Origin: an uncultured Eubacterium sp.
Lineage (GTDB): Bacteria > Bacillota > Clostridia > Lachnospirales > Lachnospiraceae
Assembly (NCBI GenBank): GCA_947384955.1
Contig: CANDJC010000013.1
Location: forward strand, 1-52,228
Direction: 5' to 3'
DNA length: 52,228 nucleotides
The position numbers and the translations under genes are program-made. This document shows, in pieces, positions 50,182 through 52,228 of this stretch (its first letter is position 1; each line of letters starts with the position of its first letter). The notes beneath the pieces are model-generated. The model did no database searches. It was not told the DNA's origin and saw nothing but the letters and a program-made list of their open reading frames with translations.

Positions 50182-50841
50182 TTAAAATTCAATATAAGTA
50201 GTTGCATTTGACACTTTAATCTGCGTATCCAGCTCCCGTAAAAGATTCTCTCTCTTTTCGGTAATCTCATCCATTTTCTTTTGAATACCCAGCGGGTCAA
50301 TTAATTCTGTCGTATTTTCTTTCACATAAGTTTCTACCACTTCCAGCGGCTTATCCTCTTTTACCCGGCTGTCTTTTCCAAGAATACTCAGCCGCATATC
50401 CTCTGCTGTGCCCTGCAGCTTCTGATTCCTGCTTTCCGCAAACTGCACGCTCCTGTCATACTGACACTGCATCATCTGACGGAGATTTCCCTCAAAATCT
50501 GCCTTTTCCGCATAAACTCCCGTTCCGCGCATCCTGCCCCTGAGCGCAATGGCACTCGCTACGCTCATTCTGCCATATGAAGTCTCGATATAAGTATTCG
50601 CATTCGAATTCACAATCATGGCGTCTATCTTCTGGTAACGGTCTGTCAAATCGATAATCTGCTGGTATGCCGCCCGGGCCTCCTTTGCAAACTGCTCCTT
50701 GGTCACGCGGGCTTCATATACTTTTTCTTCATTCCTTTTTGCAGTATCAATAAATTTTGCCTTTGCAATTTTGTCCGATATTTTTTTCACTAATAAATCT
50801 CTTTCATCAAGAGCCTGGGTAATCAGCATCTTCTCTGCCAT
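50182..50841 (-). CDS. coiled-coil protein, possibly DIP1984/septicolysin-like
   Basis: 219 aa from ATG at 50839-50841 (MAEKMLITQALDERDLL), with GGAGG 8 nt upstream. Long amphipathic helices at the ends, with a centre containing DAMIVNSNANTYIETSYGRM and SVASAIALRGRM. The pattern of N-terminal helix, N-x-N-T segment, sv-x-x-AiAlR, and a C-terminal IKVSNATTYIEF recalls the DIP1984 (septicolysin) family, but this is a motif-level impression. No signal peptide. 35 nt behind the PIN-like gene, hence co-transcribed. Confidence 0.6.
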   Translation of the reverse strand: MAEKMLITQALDERDLLVKKISDKIAKAKFIDTAKRNEEKVYEARVTKEQFAKEARAAYQQIIDLTDRYQKIDAMIVNSNANTYIETSYGRMSVASAIALRGRMRGTGVYAEKADFEGNLRQMMQCQYDRSVQFAESRNQKLQGTAEDMRLSILGKDSRVKEDKPLEVVETYVKENTTELIDPLGIQKKMDEITEKRENLLRELDTQIKVSNATTYIEF

Positions 50842-50876
50842 TGTACATTCCTCCATCGCCTTAAATTACAGTTCAT

Positions 50877-51530
50877 CTACAATGCATCGCATTCTTTAAT
50901 CTTATTATAAATTTCCAGTCCGTTTTTTCTTCCAAACAGCTTCAGGCTGCTTAGATAAATCACCTTTGGCGTCTTATTTCTGCCTTCAATCAGATTCTGT
51001 ATCTCTGCTGTCATATTTTCATACTGTGTACCCGCAAACAGCTCCTCCAGAACTTTTTTCATGCGCATTTTTTCAGTATAAGCTGCATGAAAATTGCCAA
51101 TTGCCAGATTCTCACGCAGATGCTTCAATTCCCTTGTCCGTTCATTATCCTCATTGCCGCTGACAATACCGTCTTCGATACAGGAAGATAAATAAACCCG
51201 GTTCTTATGTACTGACTTTTTCGTCCAGTAATCCCGTACTGCCTGAAAACCGCTGTCGTTACTGACAATTACAGAAACCCCGTCGTATCCGCCTCCAATC
51301 AGTTCTCCGAGACGGGACGCGATGTAAAAGTCCAGGGCATTTTTCCCTGTTTTACATAATTTGCAAACCTCAAAAACGCAGCCTGATGATGAAATGTCCT
51401 CTAGTATCCTCCGTTCCGCATGCTTTCTCGCTTCACTGTAAAAGATAATAATATGATCCCCGGATTCCAGGTAGCTGCTGCCCCGCATCCCTGCCTTACT
51501 GACATTTTCGTAATCAATCAAAAATAACAT
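50877..51530 (-). CDS. PIN-like/NYN-type nuclease domain protein
   Basis: 217 aa from ATG at 51528-51530 (MLFLIDYENVSKAG), with GGGGTG upstream. Acidic residues at PIN/NYN catalytic positions: D6 (LIDYENV), D in KNALDFYIASRLGELI, and D in IVSNDSGFQAVRDYW. This suggests a metal-dependent RNase. The C-terminal ~80 residues are helical (ARxLKHLRENLAI-like) with no named domain. First gene of a two-gene unit with the coiled-coil protein; not a classic VapC toxin, since no small antitoxin precedes it. Confidence 0.78.
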   Translation of the reverse strand: MLFLIDYENVSKAGMRGSSYLESGDHIIIFYSEARKHAERRILEDISSSGCVFEVCKLCKTGKNALDFYIASRLGELIGGGYDGVSVIVSNDSGFQAVRDYWTKKSVHKNRVYLSSCIEDGIVSGNEDNERTRELKHLRENLAIGNFHAAYTEKMRMKKVLEELFAGTQYENMTAEIQNLIEGRNKTPKVIYLSSLKLFGRKNGLEIYNKIKECDAL

Positions 51531-51562
51531 GGGCTCACCCCTTTGCTTCATGCTTCTGTTCT

Positions 51563-51591
51563 ATTTTAACACAAAAATCTGTGCGTGTCAT
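51563..51591 (-). promoter_or_regulatory. promoter of the PIN-like gene pair
   Basis: On the minus strand ATGACA (51586-51591), 17-bp spacer, TAAAAT (51563-51568), about 25-30 nt before the start codon. Confidence 0.6.
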
Positions 51592-51671
51592 TTAACTTAT
51601 AATAGAATTTTTCTGGCAGTTATCAGAGGTAAATGCAGCAGGTACGATAAAGGGTTACATTATGGACTCTT

Positions 51672-51715
51672 GGACGCCGGATAGAAGGATAATTATGGCC
51701 CAATTATGGCCCCTC
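51672..51715 (+). repeat. extra left end and short direct duplication (locus V)
   Basis: GGACGCCGG at 51672-51680 repeats the left end of V-a (51716-51724). Between them AATTATGGCCC occurs twice in tandem (51691-51701 and 51702-51712). It could be a footprint of a lost or nested copy. Confidence 0.6.
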
Positions 51716-51962
51716 GGACGCCGGGTGACGGGAAGATGCACCGGTTTCCCGTGACGGCTCCGGAATGTTAAGAATCCCTAAGCATTCTGCATCTAAGCTA
51801 TGGCCCCGGACGGGACGCGGCACCTATTCGCCCTGGCTGAATGCCAGCAGCTACCGGTGCCGCTACGGCTTCGCCGCCTGGTTACAGAGCAGAATGCTAA
51901 GGGATTCTAAACATTCCTCCAATGTCACAGGAAACCGGTGCATCTTCCCGTCACCCGGCTGG
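51716..51962 (+). repeat. hairpin element V-a (subfamily A)
   Basis: 247 bp. Left end GGACGCCGG, right end CCGGCTGG then TTTTC. Outer helix 51720-51755 with 51924-51959 (36 bp, one mismatch). The inner helix 51762-51790 with 51889-51917 keeps both A-A mismatches. It shows three compensated changes relative to I-a (A-T to G-C at the open end, G-C to T-A in the middle, T-A to C-G near the apex side). The core matches locus I with CCGGACGGGACGCGGCACC. Confidence 0.9.
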
Positions 51963-52154
51963 TTTTCATATGATTTACTTGAAAAAGTGCTTACGCTGCA
52001 CAGAATCTTTCTATAGCTAACTAAGTACAAACTGCCTGCTAAAAGCTGTCCTTACTGTACAAACAGACTTTCTATATCCGGCCAGCCATAAACTGCCTGC
52101 TAAAAACCGTCTATACCGTATCCGGGATGCCACGTACATAACGTTTTTCAAAAA
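51963..52154. other. spacer of locus V with a 61-bp direct repeat
   Basis: Two degenerate copies begin at 52007 and 52068. Each opens CTTTCTATA and shares AAACTGCCTGCTAAAA. No gene is supported. Confidence 0.6.
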
Positions 52155-52228
52155 CCAGCCGGGAGAGGGGATTTGCACGGTCTTTCTGCGGCATTGGAAG
52201 AATGTTTAGAATCCCTTAGCATTCTGCT
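52155..52228 (-). repeat. hairpin element V-b (subfamily A), cut by window end
   Basis: Right half of an inverted copy. It starts at CCAGCCGG, continues with GGAGAGGGGATTTGCACGG (one outer arm) and then the inner-helix arm AGAATGTTTAGAATCCCTT to TCTGC. Its partner arm lies beyond the window. It faces V-a, so locus V is an inverted pair like I and IV. Confidence 0.85.

Overview
The window looks like a chromosomal segment of a Clostridia bacterium, most likely a Lachnospiraceae-type gut anaerobe. The reasons are strong AGGAGG-type ribosome binding sites, the ecfA1-ecfA2-ecfT-truA / rplM-rpsI gene order, a VanW-family protein, old-yellow-enzyme-type Fe-S flavoenzymes, and moderate base composition with AT-rich spacers. 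Species is not claimed. No phage, plasmid, CRISPR array, tRNA or rRNA was seen.

Layout. 1-1052: rpsI and rplM (minus) with an L13-type leader and a consensus promoter. 1117-2049: repeat locus I. 2128-8708: a tight eight-gene minus-strand operon (AIR-synthase-like, Lrp/AsnC, aminotransferase, trmL, ecfA1, ecfA2, ecfT, truA). 8786-10860: VanW protein and a 46-aa membrane peptide. 11022-15109: a TPR-like protein, exonuclease, nth, DUF2520 protein and nadA. 15215-21688: an orphan response regulator with an ABC exporter, repeat locus II, then a complete RR / ABC-2 transporter / kinase operon. 21716-27720: sbcC and sbcD with an opposed small gene between them. 27910-30499: ECF sigma factor, membrane protein and ABC-2-type permease. 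30555-30962: repeat locus III. 30973-38341: AAA/PD-(D/E)XK protein, DUF1848 protein, two Fe-S flavoenzymes, with a divergent AraC regulator ending at 39381. 39455-40555: repeat locus IV. 40750-42111: NSS transporter. 42269-48167: a DUF4132 giant protein with a small partner. 48372-49860: YidC-like protein, membrane-anchored MerR and a putative Cys-rich leader peptide with a terminator. 50182-51530: a coiled-coil and PIN-like gene pair. 51672-52228: repeat locus V, cut by the window end.

The most striking content is not a protein gene. Five intergenic loci carry a family of 245-291 bp hairpin elements (seven complete, one cut by the window end, plus isolated ends). Each has an outer helix of 25-35 bp whose sequence differs between copies but stays almost perfectly self-complementary. 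Inside it are an inner helix of about 28 bp with fixed A-A mismatches and a conserved apical domain with further helices. Two subfamilies (A: loci I, II, V; B: loci III, IV) share end motifs, the inner helix and a GGACGG-containing core. The elements tend to occur as inverted pairs with right ends facing inward around an AT-rich or tandem-repeat spacer. In loci II and III the second partner is only a solo end. Paired substitutions in the inner and apical helices argue that the folded form matters, either as RNA or as single-stranded DNA. The elements have no coding capacity that I can support, and nothing in the window is an obvious mobilising enzyme.

Other points worth attention are a MerR regulator fused to membrane segments and coupled to a YidC paralog, a transporter gene whose Shine-Dalgarno is separated from its start by a hairpin, a sigma-factor operon whose permease lacks an ATPase, an opposed gene between sbcD and sbcC, and several degenerate tandem-repeat spacers.
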